In this document: one piece after another, positions 12,201 through 24,150 of the stretch
Layout of the letters: each line of letters starts with the position of its first letter
Numbering within the stretch: position 1 is the first letter of the stretch
Origin: Eumeta japonica
Lineage: Eukaryota; Arthropoda; Insecta; Lepidoptera; Psychidae
Length of the DNA: 64,000 bases
Assembly (NCBI GenBank): GCA_005406025.1
Contig: BGZK01000096.1
Location: forward strand, 124,001-188,000
Direction: 5' to 3'
Notes under the pieces: model-generated
What the model saw: the letters and a program-made list of their open reading frames with translations, nothing else
What the model was told of the DNA's origin: nothing
The model's database searches: none
Program-made: the position numbers and the translations under genes

Positions 12201-15200
12201 GCTGGTAGTAATGCATTTGTGCTCACACCTGTCCCAGAATAATAAAAAATGCAAATAATTAAAAAATAAATTCGTAATGCGATATTGAAAAAATTAAAAA
12301 TGTCATTTCTTTCGTTTATTCAATTTCTATTCTTTCTCTTTGATTTAGGCATCTATAAAAATAATTTTTATTAGATATTTTTATCTGATAAAGACAATAA
12401 TTTTTGGCGATTTAAAACTTTGTGACTTAAAAACGTTTAAAATACTACTAAAAATAACTTTAAAGGCAAACAATCCCTAGTAAATGTTAAGTTTTATTAA
12501 ATTATTTATGCGGCAAAAGAGTTGTATTTATAATATGAGACAAACGATATTAAAGTAGACTTACGTTATGCGACATCGGCCAATGGACGAGCACTTGATC
12601 CACATAGTCGAGCTTCATGCGCCGGAGTGAGTCGCGCACCGAAACTTCGACGTCTTTTTCCCTATGGTAATGTTGCCACACCTGAAAAATTATGAAGATA
12701 ATTTTCTCAGAGAAACCATCTGGATCCACCAAGCGTGGTTGGAAGATCTATCTCATCAATCTATGATTTAATACGATATCGATAAATAATATGCCATCAA
12801 ACAATCAAATATAAATTATATTTTATAATCACCGATTTTGTAGATCCTATTGAAAATAAGGCGGTAAAAAAAATTAAGTTGTTTATATTTTTTTTAGTTT
12901 CTTCTACGATTCCCACATAATAAATAAACGTATGTTTCATAATTAATAATTTCAAATATTATTTTATAAAACTTGTATACGTATAGCGTTTTCTAAGACA
13001 TGCAAGAAGACTTTTCAGACCGCGATTCTCTTGCTGATCTATTCTTGGACTCTCCTTCTAAATCCAAGCATTATTCTTCTAGAAGAGTTCAATGGGGTTA
13101 CGCCGACAGAGCTGCTTTCTGCCTCGCTGTCACGAATTTCTTAATCGCTAAAGTAAACCTTTGAAAATCCATATCTCTATTAGTGCATATGTTACTAGAC
13201 TGTTAGCAGCTTGTAAGTTCAAACTGAAAACTTCAACTATATCATTTATTGGAATCGTTCTACAATAATGCAAAATACGACTGAATATATTGATTTTTTG
13301 AAAAACTAGACGTGTTATGAGTGTTACTAGAAATTTGCACTGATGGCTATAAGTTGAGACACTCGAGACAAAAGTTATTTGAATTCCATTATACGTTCAG
13401 AATTAAAAATAATTCTATCACTCCATGGATTATACGTAACGTCATTATTGAACAAGCGAGCGACACTAGTCAAGAGACACATTGATGGCATCACCTGCTT
13501 TAATTTTTAACTGTCTTAAATGTTAATTTCCTCTTCGATCGGTGTAGAAGCAAAAAACATGTATTTAAAAAAAAACTGGTTGCCCGTAAAGTCGGTTCAC
13601 GGACGATAATTTTACGTGATAACGTCATAAGAAGATATTTATGAGAAATTTCATACTTTTGTGAATTGAACTGAATTATTATCACTAAATTATCACTATT
13701 TTGTATCACTCTTCCACTCCATCGGCCGATGGAGTGGAAGAGTGATAAGAAGATAGAAAGAGAGATAGATACGTCACAAGCCGAACGCTTAGGACGCCTC
13801 TCTATCGCTTGTTTCGCACTCTCGCTCGCACGCTCGGCTCAGGCGGAACGCGACAATGAGTCATGCTTTTTCGTGCGTGCAGCCGGCGTCCATCCATTTA
13901 TAAGGCGTTATCATGTCAAAAATACGTATAAAATTCCAATATAACTTTTTTATATTATGTAAAATTAGTCACTCAATAACGACCAACATGTGGAGCTAAA
14001 TATAATTGTGATTAGCAATTTTAATCAAGCGAAACACCATATTTGTATAAATATGTGGATATTTACCGCAAAAACACGATAATCGGATTATGAGAGAGAT
14101 AAGCATATTTTGGAAGTTACTACAACTTATGACGTTTGGCGAGTTCGAGACAATTGTCTCGTATTGCACGCCTCATAAGCGAAGCGCATGATGTAGTGCT
14201 CTACTCTCGCCTTACGAAAAACGAGTGATTTTTTGAACTTTAAATGTCTTTATTTGTTACATGCTGCACTTGTAAAATCATGTATGCACTCACACGGCAA
14301 GAATAATCACTGATTTTAATATCTGTAATATCTTCAAAACACATTTTGTTATAGAACATATTTTAAAAATTGTTTTAAAAATGTATTTCGTGGATGTCCG
14401 TGTGTCTGTATGTGCGGATCCTGTATGTGGTCACGATAACGAATGAAATACTTCACTAATCGAGTGGTTTTTTTTCATTCACTTTAGCATGCATCTGAAT
14501 AGAAGCCTATTGAATTTCACTGTCCAATTCGGTGTAGTTTAATTGATATTTAATAAATAAAATTTTGACGAGTCTTTTAGTAAAAAATTTTTTTTTATTC
14601 AATCTTAATCTAGAGAACATAAGAAACCCGAAGCGTGACTGTCTTTTTATTCTCAATGTTCAACTAAAAATTTTGACACCACGGTATTCTTTTTAAATTT
14701 ACTTCAATTTAAAAAAAAATGACGATTACGGTATAAATTTTTGTTAATATATAGAATTTAGAGTATTGAACAATGCCTACCAAGTAATTTGTAATCATTC
14801 ATAAAGAGTGAGCTCCAGTCGTTCGTCGGCGCTGACACACACTTTTCTTTAGTAAAAATGGAGTAACCGCTATGAGGCGTACACTTTTGGATTTTCCGAA
14901 TTTTTGCATCTACGTTACCATGTAAGGGAATGGATAATGTAATTTGCATCAGTATAACATCATTTTGTTGCAACACATGTGGAGACTTAGCACGCGGTGA
15001 CAATTTGTGGACATTTGACATTTTTTTAATAAATTTTATTACTCTATGTTACTCTTAAACAGACGGTTAGAAGAAAAGCTGTTATTTCAAAATAATGACG
15101 GACTTCAATGTGTTAATTTTATATTACATATGCTAAAGGTGATTTCTTTAAAGAGTGAGAAGGCGTCTCTTACAATTTTTTATTCTGACTTTCATCATTA

Positions 15201-18200
15201 ATACACGAGGTGGATGCGAGCAATTTCTTTGATTATCTCGCGAATTTCGATTTTGTATTGGCATTGACGTTTATGTGGTATTTACAAAAAATTTAATTTC
15301 TCACCTTTGTGGTGATGAACAGGTCCTCCCTCTTGACGACCCCCTCTTTGATCTTCTTCTCTATGACTTCCCCGACTTCCGGCTCCACCCTGTACAGATG
15401 CGCAGTGTCTATGTGCCGGTAGCCGATGTCTATGGCGTACTCCAGGGCGTCCACCATTTTCTTGTAACTCGGCATGTCGATTTCCATCTGTAATATCAAA
15501 AACCAAAGCGTTTTATTACATTCTGTAAGAAATGAAAAGTTAATGTTCAATATAAATTCGAAAACATAAAAACATTTGTTTTCACACTAGATGTAGTGTT
15601 TGTCTTGTCTTTACGTTTATTACCATAATAGAATATGATTTAACAAGTATTTTTAACTATACAAGTAATTGATTGTTGTATCGCGAGTAAGTATAACATT
15701 TATTGTTATTTATGATGTACAAACTCAGCGATAAGTAACGTAACCTGTGCAAAATAAGCATTTTAATTATTATTAAGATAGGCATAGAGGTATAATACTT
15801 ACTTAGAGGAATCATCAAACACATTTAGATATGTGATTTATCTATGGGTCGCCTACTTAGTGCAAAAGACGCCAGTGCACCGCTAGTCACAGGTCACTCT
15901 GGGTAACGATCAGTTGTGTCTATGCCACGATGCTGTTTTTTGAATGTACATTTTGCAAGAAATGCACGAATAAATGCCGTGACAGACAACCGAAAAGATT
16001 ACTTTTCGTAGCAAATATATGTAAGATTCAGATTACTTTAGATGCATTTCGTATTTACCCAATTAATCTTAAAAAAACAGCAAGTTTAAAAAGTTGACTT
16101 AACGCCATCTATTGAAGGATAGCAACATCACTATCCTAGTAGCTAAGGGCCACTATGCTCCGACAGATGTTTGTATTGCAGTCAATTATGCCATTTAAAA
16201 CCGAAACAGTAAATTGTAAAAGTCATCGGTGAATCATAAGAAAACGAGACATTAAATCACAATTTTCTATATTTGCATTTATTTGTTATACCTTCACTTT
16301 GTAATTGCATATAAAAACTTGTAGATATCATATAAATGGTCTACTTCTGTCCCTCGTTTATTAAATTATAAAAAAAAATGCTTTTGTAATTTTACAAAAA
16401 TTGATTGTAGTCCCGTTAAACTTTACCGTAATTTACAGTGAACGTGTTTATATTCTAACATGACTGTTATGTTAAATACGATTGGTAATTTAAAAAAAAA
16501 AGTTAGCAGCACTGAACATTTACATATTTGTCGTAAGTAGTTGGCGATCAATTCTTAAATTCTTTACTTTACATAAAGGCTTTTAAACTATTCTCAATTA
16601 TTGGTTTCTGCAAAATAATACATTAAAAGTAATTCAATCTATATTTACGATAATCATATACATAAAATTATAATTTAAGCATAATGATTATCTTGCCCAT
16701 TGCGTAATTTGTCAAATTTGCCGCCACAATATTTCACACGAGGTCTATAAACGCGCATTAGCTATGAGCAGTGAACGTGATTCTCTTTGATCGTAATAGC
16801 AAAAACCGTGATAAATTTCTAAAGTGTAAACGAAGTCAGTATTCTTATTATATAGTAAAGTCTTACCTGGTCATTGAACCCCAGCCAAGTGCCATACCCC
16901 AGCACGGGCATGCTCATCCCGTTGTTGAGTTTGATGGTGGGGATGACAACCTGCAAATCATAATGCCCGTCAGTATTTCAAATTCACAGAGGTTCTACTT
17001 CAAATTGTACTTGATTGAACATGTACGCACACAGCCATATGACCGCGCGCGCGCACATCGGCACACGCGCACATGTGCACCCTTTTGAAATGGCAGTCTC
17101 ATTTATTGAACACGTTGGGGACGTAAATGAGTTTAATTGCATTAAAAAAAAAAAAATCTTTATTTTGTGTAAAGTTGAATTATTGATATGAAGTCTTAAA
17201 ATACATAGGTAAATGTCAGATAAATTGACAAAACCGGTGATTATCCGGTTATAACTTTGATTTTTTTTTAATGGACATAAATTTGAGATCAAATACAAAA
17301 ATAAGTTGGACACTAGTTACACATGAGAAAATTGCAAAGACAAGAATGAGCTATGACAGTATTAAGTAATAAAAACGGGCTGCACGAAATTAACAAGGTT
17401 GTAGCTGAACTTTGGTGGTTTTCACAGACGGACGTTAAAAATGTAGTTATACGCGATAAACTCGCTCAAACAAGACAAGAGTTACTGTTACAGGAACTAA
17501 GAAAAATGAACGACATTATCACAGAGCAAACTAGAGATTACAAAGATTATGAATGATCTTTACCAATTCTCAAAAACGGACGTTGAGAATGTGCACTAAA
17601 CAAAGACAAAGAAAAATGGAAGATTAACAGAAGAAAGACATTAGGAAATAAGGATTTCTTTCAAAACAAAAGCCTCACATCACCTAGCAAGCACCGCCTT
17701 AAGAGCTATTATAACAGAAAAAAAATTAGGCGCACTAGATACACATAAGAGAGACTTGTGTAGACCGAGCTATTACAACAGGAACTAAGAACTAAGAAGA
17801 AGAGGCAACTATAGTACAGAGCAAAGCGGAAACTTAAACGGCTGTCGATAGAATTTGTCAACTACTTAACAGACGATGAAGCTTTTCACCAAGTTGTGAA
17901 AGTAAACAATGAAAGATTGACTGAAGAAAAATCCAGAAAGGATTTGTTTAAGAGCTCGACACCGTCTACTCAACTCTGATTTAAGTTCTTCTACAGTAGA
18001 AAATTATTCACACTTGGGAGACTCGCTTAACAAGACAATAGTTTTTTTACAACAGGAACCAAGAAGAATAAACAACATTAGCACAGAGTACAGTAGAAAT
18101 TAGAAAGGTTGCAGATGAACTGTACCAACTCTCTGAAATGGACGTCAAAGCCTGCACCAAGTAAAGGAAATGAAGAAAAAAAGAGAAACATAAGGAACAT

Positions 18201-21200
18201 ACCCTCTATTTTTATTAACACATTATAGTATCTATTACCTATTCCGAATCCAGTTTCTGGCTAAAGGTTGCACGAATACCGGCTGGCTCTACACTCCCGT
18301 CACTCCGAATCCAAGCTAGAACCTACACTCCCCCCGATATTTACGCTCTCTTCGGTGTATCGGGACTTGTCCCTTCCAGTCATTGCGACTGGCTGAAGCT
18401 TGAATGATGATGATGATGATAATGATGACTTGTATTATTTCTATTACAAGTAAAAAAAAATTGTAAAACCAGGTCTGTCTGTACGTTGAAGTTATATACG
18501 AAAAATGGAGAGGAGACGAGTGAAGGTAATATAAAAGAGAACAACAACTTTTAAAGTTTTTGTTTGTGTGTTTGATCGCGCAGATGTATGAAATTGTTGA
18601 ACGGATTGTAATGTTCCTTTTATGGATAGATAGAGCTAGGCTTGGAGCAGAATATAGATTTTATGTCATTTAGATTGGAGGCTAGTGAAATGGTTACTCT
18701 CATTTAAAGACCTAGCCTGAGGAATCGCAATGCAAATAATAAATGCTAGAGTCGTAGAGCTATAGACGTCACAATATAAACGACAACAACGTTAGAAAAA
18801 AAAAACGGAAAATACAGAAGTTAACGCCACTAAGTATTTTCAAATAATAAAACCCACGAGTTGAGAATTATAAAAATACGTTTTTCGTATATTATGAAAG
18901 AAATGGCGAACACGGAAGGGCTCATATTCAATACGGTTGTATTCCACACTAGTCCGGTTACATTAAAAAAGAACCAAATGAATTAACATAGTCAATCGCG
19001 CTTAGCCGTGGTCGCGCACACCCTAACTGCATACCGATCGACGGCCTGACAATATTTATTCGAATAGAAATTTTCTTATAATTATATCTAATAAAAGGCT
19101 AAAATCTATATGAAGTTTGAAGATTATGCATTTCTCTCTGTAATAGCATACTTTTTATACCGAATATGTATATTCTATTATCAATGGGAATGATTGAGAT
19201 TAAGTTAGACTTCATGTTTTTGTCAATCAACTGTATTGTGTAACGAAATTGGGAACGAGACCGGGATCAGATTTGATAGCGAGAACGAGAGGTTGACACC
19301 GTCGTCGTTCAAGATAAAAATGTTATGAAACACATTCTACGCTTATGCGGGCGAAGCCGTGGCCGACAACCTTGTTCACCATATATTATGTATGAATCTT
19401 TTATTATATATAACATCCGTGTCAACGAGCATGACCTCGGCTGAAGTCATATAACAGTTATTTGAAAATTTATTGCCAATTTTCCTTAGTAGATGTTTGA
19501 GTTATGAACTTATCCATTTCAAAAGAATCCCATTTCGTTCTATTAAATTGAACTTTGGAAAGATGAAAGATTTTATACAAATATAATTGTACGCACTCAT
19601 ACAATTACCTAATGTAAATCGAGTGATAAAACTTAATAGTTTATTTGTCTAAAAATATACGTTTTTTGAAAAAGTTATCAAAGAACAACCTTTCACAATA
19701 TTTTTATACGTTGACGAGAAATCGCAAGGTCAATTCAATGTTATCAATTCCATGGTTATATTAAAGAATATTATTTTTTTTTGTACTACATCACGTCACA
19801 CGAGATTTAATATTTTTATCTAATAAAGATAAATAACTTCTCATAAGCGGATATCTACAGTAACATTGCGTAATATAAAGATTATTTCTTATAGTGTTTT
19901 TGTTTGGACATTTGTTTTTATAAGAAATCATCAACACTCGTCAAAAGCTCTATAGTTATTGTGATAACAAAGGTGCTATTTGATATGCACCTAATTGCGC
20001 TTCGCATGAATAGGGGACGTCCCAATCGCTCCGTTGGGCAGACAAATTTAGGTATAAACTAAGTTTACCTGCTGCATAAAATGTAACTAAATCTTTGAGA
20101 GAATTAGTTACACGTTCTTATAATTCTGATCCACCTGCTTGTCCATGGATCGAATAAATATTACAGCATAAATCACAACTACCTGTACTCAAAGCATTTT
20201 CTATGTGTTTTGAATAACGTCTCGGCTATGTTATGTTTTATTCACAATGAAAAGGATTTTTCTTCGTCCGAGCTTCAGTTAGAAATCACTGAATGTATCA
20301 AATGTCAGACTTTGACCGTCCGACGTTGAATCCGTTGTAGATAGTTTTATGCTATTTTTGAATTATAAAATGTTTGAATTCTATAAAGCTTATACTATAT
20401 ACTTTTTTATTTACTTTCATTTAAATTCATTATTTATAAAAACATAAGGTAACTCAATAATAAGTATATTGTTGCTAATTATGCTTGCAAGCTAAAAATA
20501 AATTAAAAGTACAAAATTATTTCCCTGATAAAAAAAGTATATTTGTAAATAGTACCCTAAATATAAATAATCTGTCCCCTCACGCCCCGCCTTTCCCGTC
20601 GTTAATAATCCTACGCATGTTTATTTTAAATACATTTATTTTTGGGGTGGAATTTTCGAGAATGCAATAAATCTTGTTTTTTTTTTATGGCGGACGTGAC
20701 ATGTTTACGACTTGTTTGTTCTAGATAATTCATTAACTTATTTATATTTGTAGAATATTCCAAACCACTATTAGCGGGGTATATACATCGTAGTCCAGGC
20801 GCTAGTCACGAGTTTTATTTCTGCGATCAGTGCATTCGCAAGCCAAGTACAATCATCTACAAGTGGGTCTGTAGCGATTTATTTTTCTTCATGTTTTAGA
20901 ACATACGCCTTCTATCTCTCTGCGTTTTTTTCTTCGTTGTTCTTAATCCTCAAACCTCCAATAAGGTTATTACGTGACAATATCAATATGGATTTTATAT
21001 GGAGTGAAGGCTGTAAAAAACTTTGAATTTTTGGGATTTTTAAGGAAAATGAACAAAGGCTGATTTTGATGTTGAACACTGTAACTGTTTTCTGTAAAAG
21101 TTCCATGGCCCAACCGTTCATGTAATAACTGCGTTGTGCGTCTGTTCGTCAGTTGATTTTTCCACTAATCATTTGGTGTAGATGAATGAGGATCCCAATC

Positions 21201-21871
21201 AATCATCAGCATGAAAAGAAGGGGTAACTGTGAAGGCGTGAAAAAAAGGCCAATTTTAAAATCCCAATATTTACTCACTCGTCTATCCAGGCTGAAAAAG
21301 CCTACCGAGGACATTATTTAAAAAAATTTGACCCTAAAGGCCAACTCTGCAACTTCCCGCTAATTTTATCCGTTTCGTAGTTATTTCAAAAAACGGTTTG
21401 TTTCGATTTCTTTCGACAACGATTTCTCGCAAACGAATCGACCGATTTTGACGCGGTTTGCGGCAATCGACGTATTTTTACAGGGTCAAGAGCTGGTTAG
21501 AATTTGAAATCGATCGGTGAAGCTGTTTCGTAGTTTTTCCAAGAAAACTGTTTTTTTCGATTTCTTTCGACAACGATTTCTCACAAACGAATCAATTGAT
21601 TTTGACCCAGTTTGCGGCAATCGACGTGTTTCTAATAGGTTAAGAACTGATTAGATTTTGGAATTGATCGGTCAAGCCATTTTTAAGTTATTTTGAAAAA
21701 ATCACTTCAAAAATTTTTTTTTCTTAGTTTTTTGAAAATTTCTCAAAATCTACCTTTCCAAATCAACCCAAACTTTCAAGAAATCTAAGTTTGGTGAAAT
21801 TCTTTGGAACGCCGTTTAGTGGGCTCGATTCGGTCAAGCCGTTTAAAAGTTATAAGAGGTTTACATACATC

Positions 21872-21916
<45 letters not shown>

Positions 21917-23076
21917 CCACACAGACATACGGACATCATCTCAGGGATAATCAGGGAAGCTTCCTAGACCTTCAGAACGTCAAAATCTGATGAGAACTCG
22001 ATTTTTGCAAAATGGGGTGAAACCAATAACTTCCCGAAAATTTTAGAAAAATTTCAATTTTCTTAGCGGGAAGTTAAAAATAGATTTCTTAAATTATAGG
22101 TTCAATGGATCAGTTTCCAAAAAGCATGAGATTGGGAATAATAGAGGAAGCAAACTTGAAACGTTAGCACCCGAAACCGACGTGCTTGCATGAAAATGTT
22201 GATGGATGTCGGTAAGGCGAGAGAGATGGGCAAAGATCGTATGTGGAAATCTATAGTATCTGCCTACCCTTCTGGGAAATAGGCGTCAGTTTATATTATT
22301 ATTATAAACTTGAAACGTAATATTGCACAAAGAAGGAAATATTTTGTAAATTTAGCTGGAGTTTCTGATTTGTAACATTTATTGGCGCGCCTTAAGAGTA
22401 AGACTGACTCGTATGACGTGCCGGAAAATGGGATGACACCAACGTTGACGAACGTATATCTTTTCAGATATATTATATTATGCATTAATAAGTCCTATTT
22501 AAAAATCGAAATGCAAAATCCAAATGGTCATACAAATATATAGGCCTCAAACTGACCGGTATTGATCTATTGAATTTAGGCAGTTTTATATAATTAAATT
22601 AACTAGGTATTACAAGTTTTCCGACCGAATAGATACCTATTTGTATTATAAATAATCTTTATGTAGCTTATACAAAGACACAAAAAAATTGATTACATTG
22701 AGTACGACACTTTATTTGATAACTTCCAGTCTTAGTTTATATCTCCGAATGTAAATAATTTTATATTAATCACATGACAGTTTACATCATACAGGAATTT
22801 GAAAAAAAAAAATTTAAAATACAAATATAAACTGCTTAATACAAGGTTTTTATAATTATATTGTTTTAAATGCTTTTAATTCATAATCAGTAATAATTTC
22901 GTCTGTTTATTGGTTTTATTTAATTGTAAATCACCTCAATAACCGTAAACTTCGATGTTAGACATCTGTCGGGCGTACTGCGACAATCCACACTCTTTTT
23001 ATTAAAATCTCATTCATTTTTATTGTTCAAGATGATAGAAGAATAATATCCAGGAACTCACCTTCTGTTTAGCCAT
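5963..23076 (-). CDS. Aldo-keto reductase, tandem copy 1 (343 aa, 7 coding exons)
   Basis: Joined exons 23062-23076, 16867-16950, 15305-15487, 12565-12681, 11162-11329, 8460-8663 and 5963-6223 give an uninterrupted 343-aa protein. Every intron is GT..AG and phase 0. It is a cytosolic TIM-barrel oxidoreductase that reduces carbonyls with NADPH. Seen: the tetrad D60 (GYRHIDTA), Y65 (HLYRVE), K94 (ITTK) and H127 (LVHWP). The family signatures are all present: [19 protein letters not shown] (N166), and [13 protein letters not shown] (K267, R273), which suggests NADPH preference. Q187 and Y213 sit at the nicotinamide-binding positions. Length is close to the usual 310-340 aa. The start MAKQK has A at -3 and G at +4. 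The C terminus ends NQNID. Lepidopteran relatives include AKR2E ecdysteroid reductases, but the substrate here cannot be deduced. Its neighbour at 27535-40323 is a tandem duplicate. Confidence 0.95.
6771..7075. mobile_element. Inverted-end element, GAAGTTATACTTCTTT ends
   Basis: Perfect 16-bp terminal inverted repeats GAAGTTATACTTCTTT bound 305 bp with no coding capacity. I recognise it as a frequent lepidopteran non-autonomous repeat; its parent transposon is not determined. Confidence 0.65.
7582..7640. repeat. Two overlapping perfect hairpins
   Basis: The first has 18-bp arms (7582-7599 and 7604-7621) and loop TGTT. The second, 7619-7640, has 9-bp arms ATTGAGTGG and CCACTCAAT. Confidence 0.85.
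8460..8663 (-). CDS. AKR copy 1, coding exon 6
   Basis: 68 codons starting [10 protein letters not shown] and ending QIVLRHL. Acceptor ATTCAG, donor GTAAGA. Contains VVVAYAPLG (coenzyme-stacking Tyr213) and the variable loop [17 protein letters not shown], which probably shapes substrate choice. Confidence 0.94.
9551..10223 (+). mobile_element. PIF/Harbinger-type element with broken MADF frame
   Basis: A perfect 22-bp terminal inverted repeat (9551-9572, 10202-10223) contains CTCGTTCCCACTTGTCGG. Inside, an ATG at 9771 opens [18 protein letters not shown], then a stop. After shifts comes [20 protein letters not shown] (from about 9870). This resembles the MADF/Myb-like second protein of Harbinger transposons. 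Only 673 bp and no transposase, so non-autonomous or deleted. Confidence 0.6.
9771..10041 (+). pseudogene. MADF-like ORF2 remnant
   Basis: Fragments in different frames with a stop after residue 18 of the first part. The order (hydrophobic LIxLVQ helix, then AWREVC and a DNLEEK segment) follows the MADF domain. No intact protein can be made. Confidence 0.5.
10352..10453. repeat. Pyrimidine-rich tandem duplication, 51-bp unit
   Basis: Two copies of TCACCAACCA.CCG.AACCCT followed by CTCT.CCTTCCCCTCCACC. The C/T strand bias is strong. It is not a real coding sequence. Confidence 0.7.
11162..11329 (-). CDS. AKR copy 1, coding exon 5 (signature 2)
   Basis: 56 codons starting [11 protein letters not shown] and ending ATNQVE. 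Acceptor TTTACAG, donor GTAATT. Contains [10 protein letters not shown] and KSIGVSNF. Confidence 0.94.
11330..12564. other. AKR copy 1 intron 4
   Basis: Nothing recognised apart from ordinary AT-rich intron sequence. Confidence 0.7.
12565..12681 (-). CDS. AKR copy 1, coding exon 4 (catalytic His)
   Basis: 39 codons starting [10 protein letters not shown] and ending HWPMSHN. Acceptor TTTTCAG, donor GTAAGT. H127 in LVHWP is the fourth tetrad residue. Confidence 0.93.
13575..13878 (-). repeat. Dispersed hairpin-bearing repeat, copy B
   Basis: Read on the minus strand it matches copy A at both ends (GCACGAAAAAGCATGA.TCATTG; GACGTTATCACGTAAAATTA). Its middle holds a perfect 44-nt palindrome. Confidence 0.65.
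13704..13747. repeat. Perfect 44-nt palindrome
   Basis: 22-bp arms with no spacer, centred on CGGCCG; arm sequence TATCACTCTTCCACTCCATC then GG. Copy A of the host repeat has a decayed version here. Confidence 0.9.
15305..15487 (-). CDS. AKR copy 1, coding exon 3 (catalytic Asp, Tyr, Lys)
   Basis: 61 codons starting [10 protein letters not shown] and ending LFITTK. Acceptor ATTACAG, donor GTGAGA. Contains AKR signature 1 and three of the four catalytic residues (D60, Y65, K94). Confidence 0.95.
15488..16866. other. AKR copy 1 intron 2
   Basis: Nothing recognised except one CGCCATCTATTG motif at 16103-16114. The equivalent intron of copy 2 is only 223 bp. Confidence 0.7.
16867..16950 (-). 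CDS. AKR copy 1, coding exon 2
   Basis: 28 codons starting [11 protein letters not shown] and ending WLGFNDQ. Acceptor TTTGCAG, donor GTAAGA. It carries the first beta strand and the LGYGTW motif near the coenzyme pocket. Confidence 0.92.
17353..18165 (+). pseudogene. Decayed repeated coding modules, unknown origin
   Basis: An open segment (17353-17556) reads [20 protein letters not shown] and goes on through a Q/E/K-rich stretch ([18 protein letters not shown]). Related text recurs: [14 protein letters not shown] near 17550, and [20 protein letters not shown] near 18098-18163, with QELRK/QEPRR-like text before it. Between them a roughly 50-codon frame (about 17830-17980) contains [14 protein letters not shown]. 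Stops and shifts break the whole. Composition suggests a coiled-coil protein. I do not recognise the family. Confidence 0.4.
19240..19370 (-). repeat. CGGCTTCGCCCGC/GATCCC relic
   Basis: On the minus strand: GGCTTCGCCCGCATAAGCG, then TCTCGCTATCAAATCTGATC and a run of TCTCGTTC. The same order of motifs occurs at 48705-48895. Confidence 0.5.
21351..22075. mobile_element. 725-bp inverted-end element (AACTTCCCGCTAA)
   Basis: Perfect 13-bp ends AACTTCCCGCTAA and TTAGCGGGAAGTT. Inside are two diverged copies of a roughly 145-bp segment (TTTCTTTCGACAACGATTTC at about 21408 and 21559) and a CA microsatellite (about 21869-21916). No protein coding. I recognise it as a widespread lepidopteran repeat; superfamily not determined. 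Confidence 0.65.
22130..22310 (+). repeat. Retroelement 3' tail ending in ATT repeats
   Basis: CTGCCTACCCTTCTGGGAAA then TAGGCGTCAG and TTATATTATTATTATA. This matches my memory of a common lepidopteran LINE/SINE tail. Confidence 0.45.
23062..23076 (-). CDS. AKR copy 1, coding exon 1 (MAKQK)
   Basis: Only five codons, ATG GCT AAA CAG AAG, followed by donor GTGAGT. Good Kozak context (AAG before ATG, G after). The paralogue has the same tiny first coding exon with four codons. Confidence 0.85.
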
Positions 23077-23133
23077 CTTCTATAAAAATATTTTTAAACC
23101 GGAAGACCGAAACTCGGTATTGACAGTCCAACC

Positions 23134-23250
23134 ACCACCAGCAAACTAAAGTCAAAGTAGGTAAGCAATGAGCAGTCAAATGTACACACCATGTTAGGGG
23201 CAAATTGATATGATCGCGGGCGGGGCAAGGGTTATCGCATCGTTATATAA
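23134..23250 (-). promoter_or_regulatory. Putative promoter/5'UTR of AKR copy 1
   Basis: Two blocks match the region upstream of copy 2. One is a TAGTTTGC-GG stretch about 60 nt before ATG. The other is a GATAAC...AATTTGCCCC block about 120-160 nt before ATG (23194-23238). A TATATAA-like string lies at 23244-23250. Conservation between paralogues is seen; a promoter role is inferred. A further 5' non-coding exon cannot be excluded. Confidence 0.45.
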
Positions 23251-23702
23251 CACTAAATATTGTTGTGTAATGCTAAAAGATTATACTTTGTGATTGATAT
23301 AAGAAATGGGACACTGTAATTGGTTACGTTGGGTTGTCCGTTTTTATGTTTGACTGGTGTATTTATTGGATTTCACAAGAACTAACACTTTGAGATTATT
23401 TTTGTCATCAATCAAATTAGTCTACTGTTCCAATATAGTAATGAATGTAGTAGAAGGCAATCGACCTATTTTGCCGCCAGTGTTTTGGCAAAAATATGTT
23501 TTTTACTATAGTAATATTTTCAAGAAAGAACTTTATCAGGAGTACGACGATTGAGGAAGGATGAAATGTAATCATCCATAAAAACAGAAGGTGTATATTC
23601 AGAAACACTGAGCTACAGTGTACTATTTACACTTTTTGTGGATCGCACTTGACCTATGAAAGTACTGATCACAGAAATAAAACTAACTCACCAGCACTCG
23701 AA

Positions 23703-23705
<3 letters not shown>

Positions 23706-23766
<61 letters not shown>
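23706..23766. repeat. (AT)n microsatellite
   Basis: About 30 AT units. Confidence 0.95.
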
Positions 23767-23772
<6 letters not shown>

Positions 23773-24100
23773 CTAGTCGCCTAATTGTCTCGAAAATTCT
23801 TCTAATCATTAGATTAGTGATTTATAGATTTGTTTATACTAGAAACTTATGTAAAAAAATCTATAAATCGCTTATAAAAACAAGATATATATATATATCA
23901 CATCTGACGTAAACAAACAACACTATGGAACATTCTAACCAATTAAAATACGTTTAAAATATAAACATTCCCACGTACTTCAGTTACGAAAATATAGAAT
24001 ACTATTCTGGAATATCTTTTGTAAGTAAATTATTCTGTAATTTAATTATTTAGTTTATGATCTTAGTTTACAACAATATTATCTCACTGTCGCTGGGATC

Positions 24101-24150
24101 ATTATTTTTTAAAGTTTGGTTGCGATAACAACCAAACTTTAAAAAATAAT
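24101..24150. repeat. Perfect hairpin, 22-bp arms
   Basis: Arms 24101-24122 and 24129-24150 (ATTATTTTTTAAAGTTTGGT then TG), loop CGATAA. Confidence 0.9.

Larger units (their letters stand above)
12682..15304. other. AKR copy 1 intron 3
   Basis: Contains copy B of the hairpin-bearing repeat (13575-13878). A minus-strand open frame at 14758-15021 has no recognised domain. Confidence 0.7.
16951..23061. other. AKR copy 1 intron 1
   Basis: 6.1 kb. Holds the decayed repeated-module region (17353-18165), a repeat relic near 18540-18700, a CGGCTTCGCCCGC/GATCCC relic (19240-19370, minus), an inverted-end element (21351-22075) and a SINE- or LINE-tail-like repeat (22130-22310). Confidence 0.75.

Noticed and set aside
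14758..15021. 87-codon minus-strand frame inside AKR copy 1 intron 3
   Set aside because: No recognised motif, no paralogous counterpart in copy 2 intron 3 and no splice link to the gene.
23649..23912. Open frame with a long Tyr-Ile run
   Set aside because: Created by the AT microsatellite.
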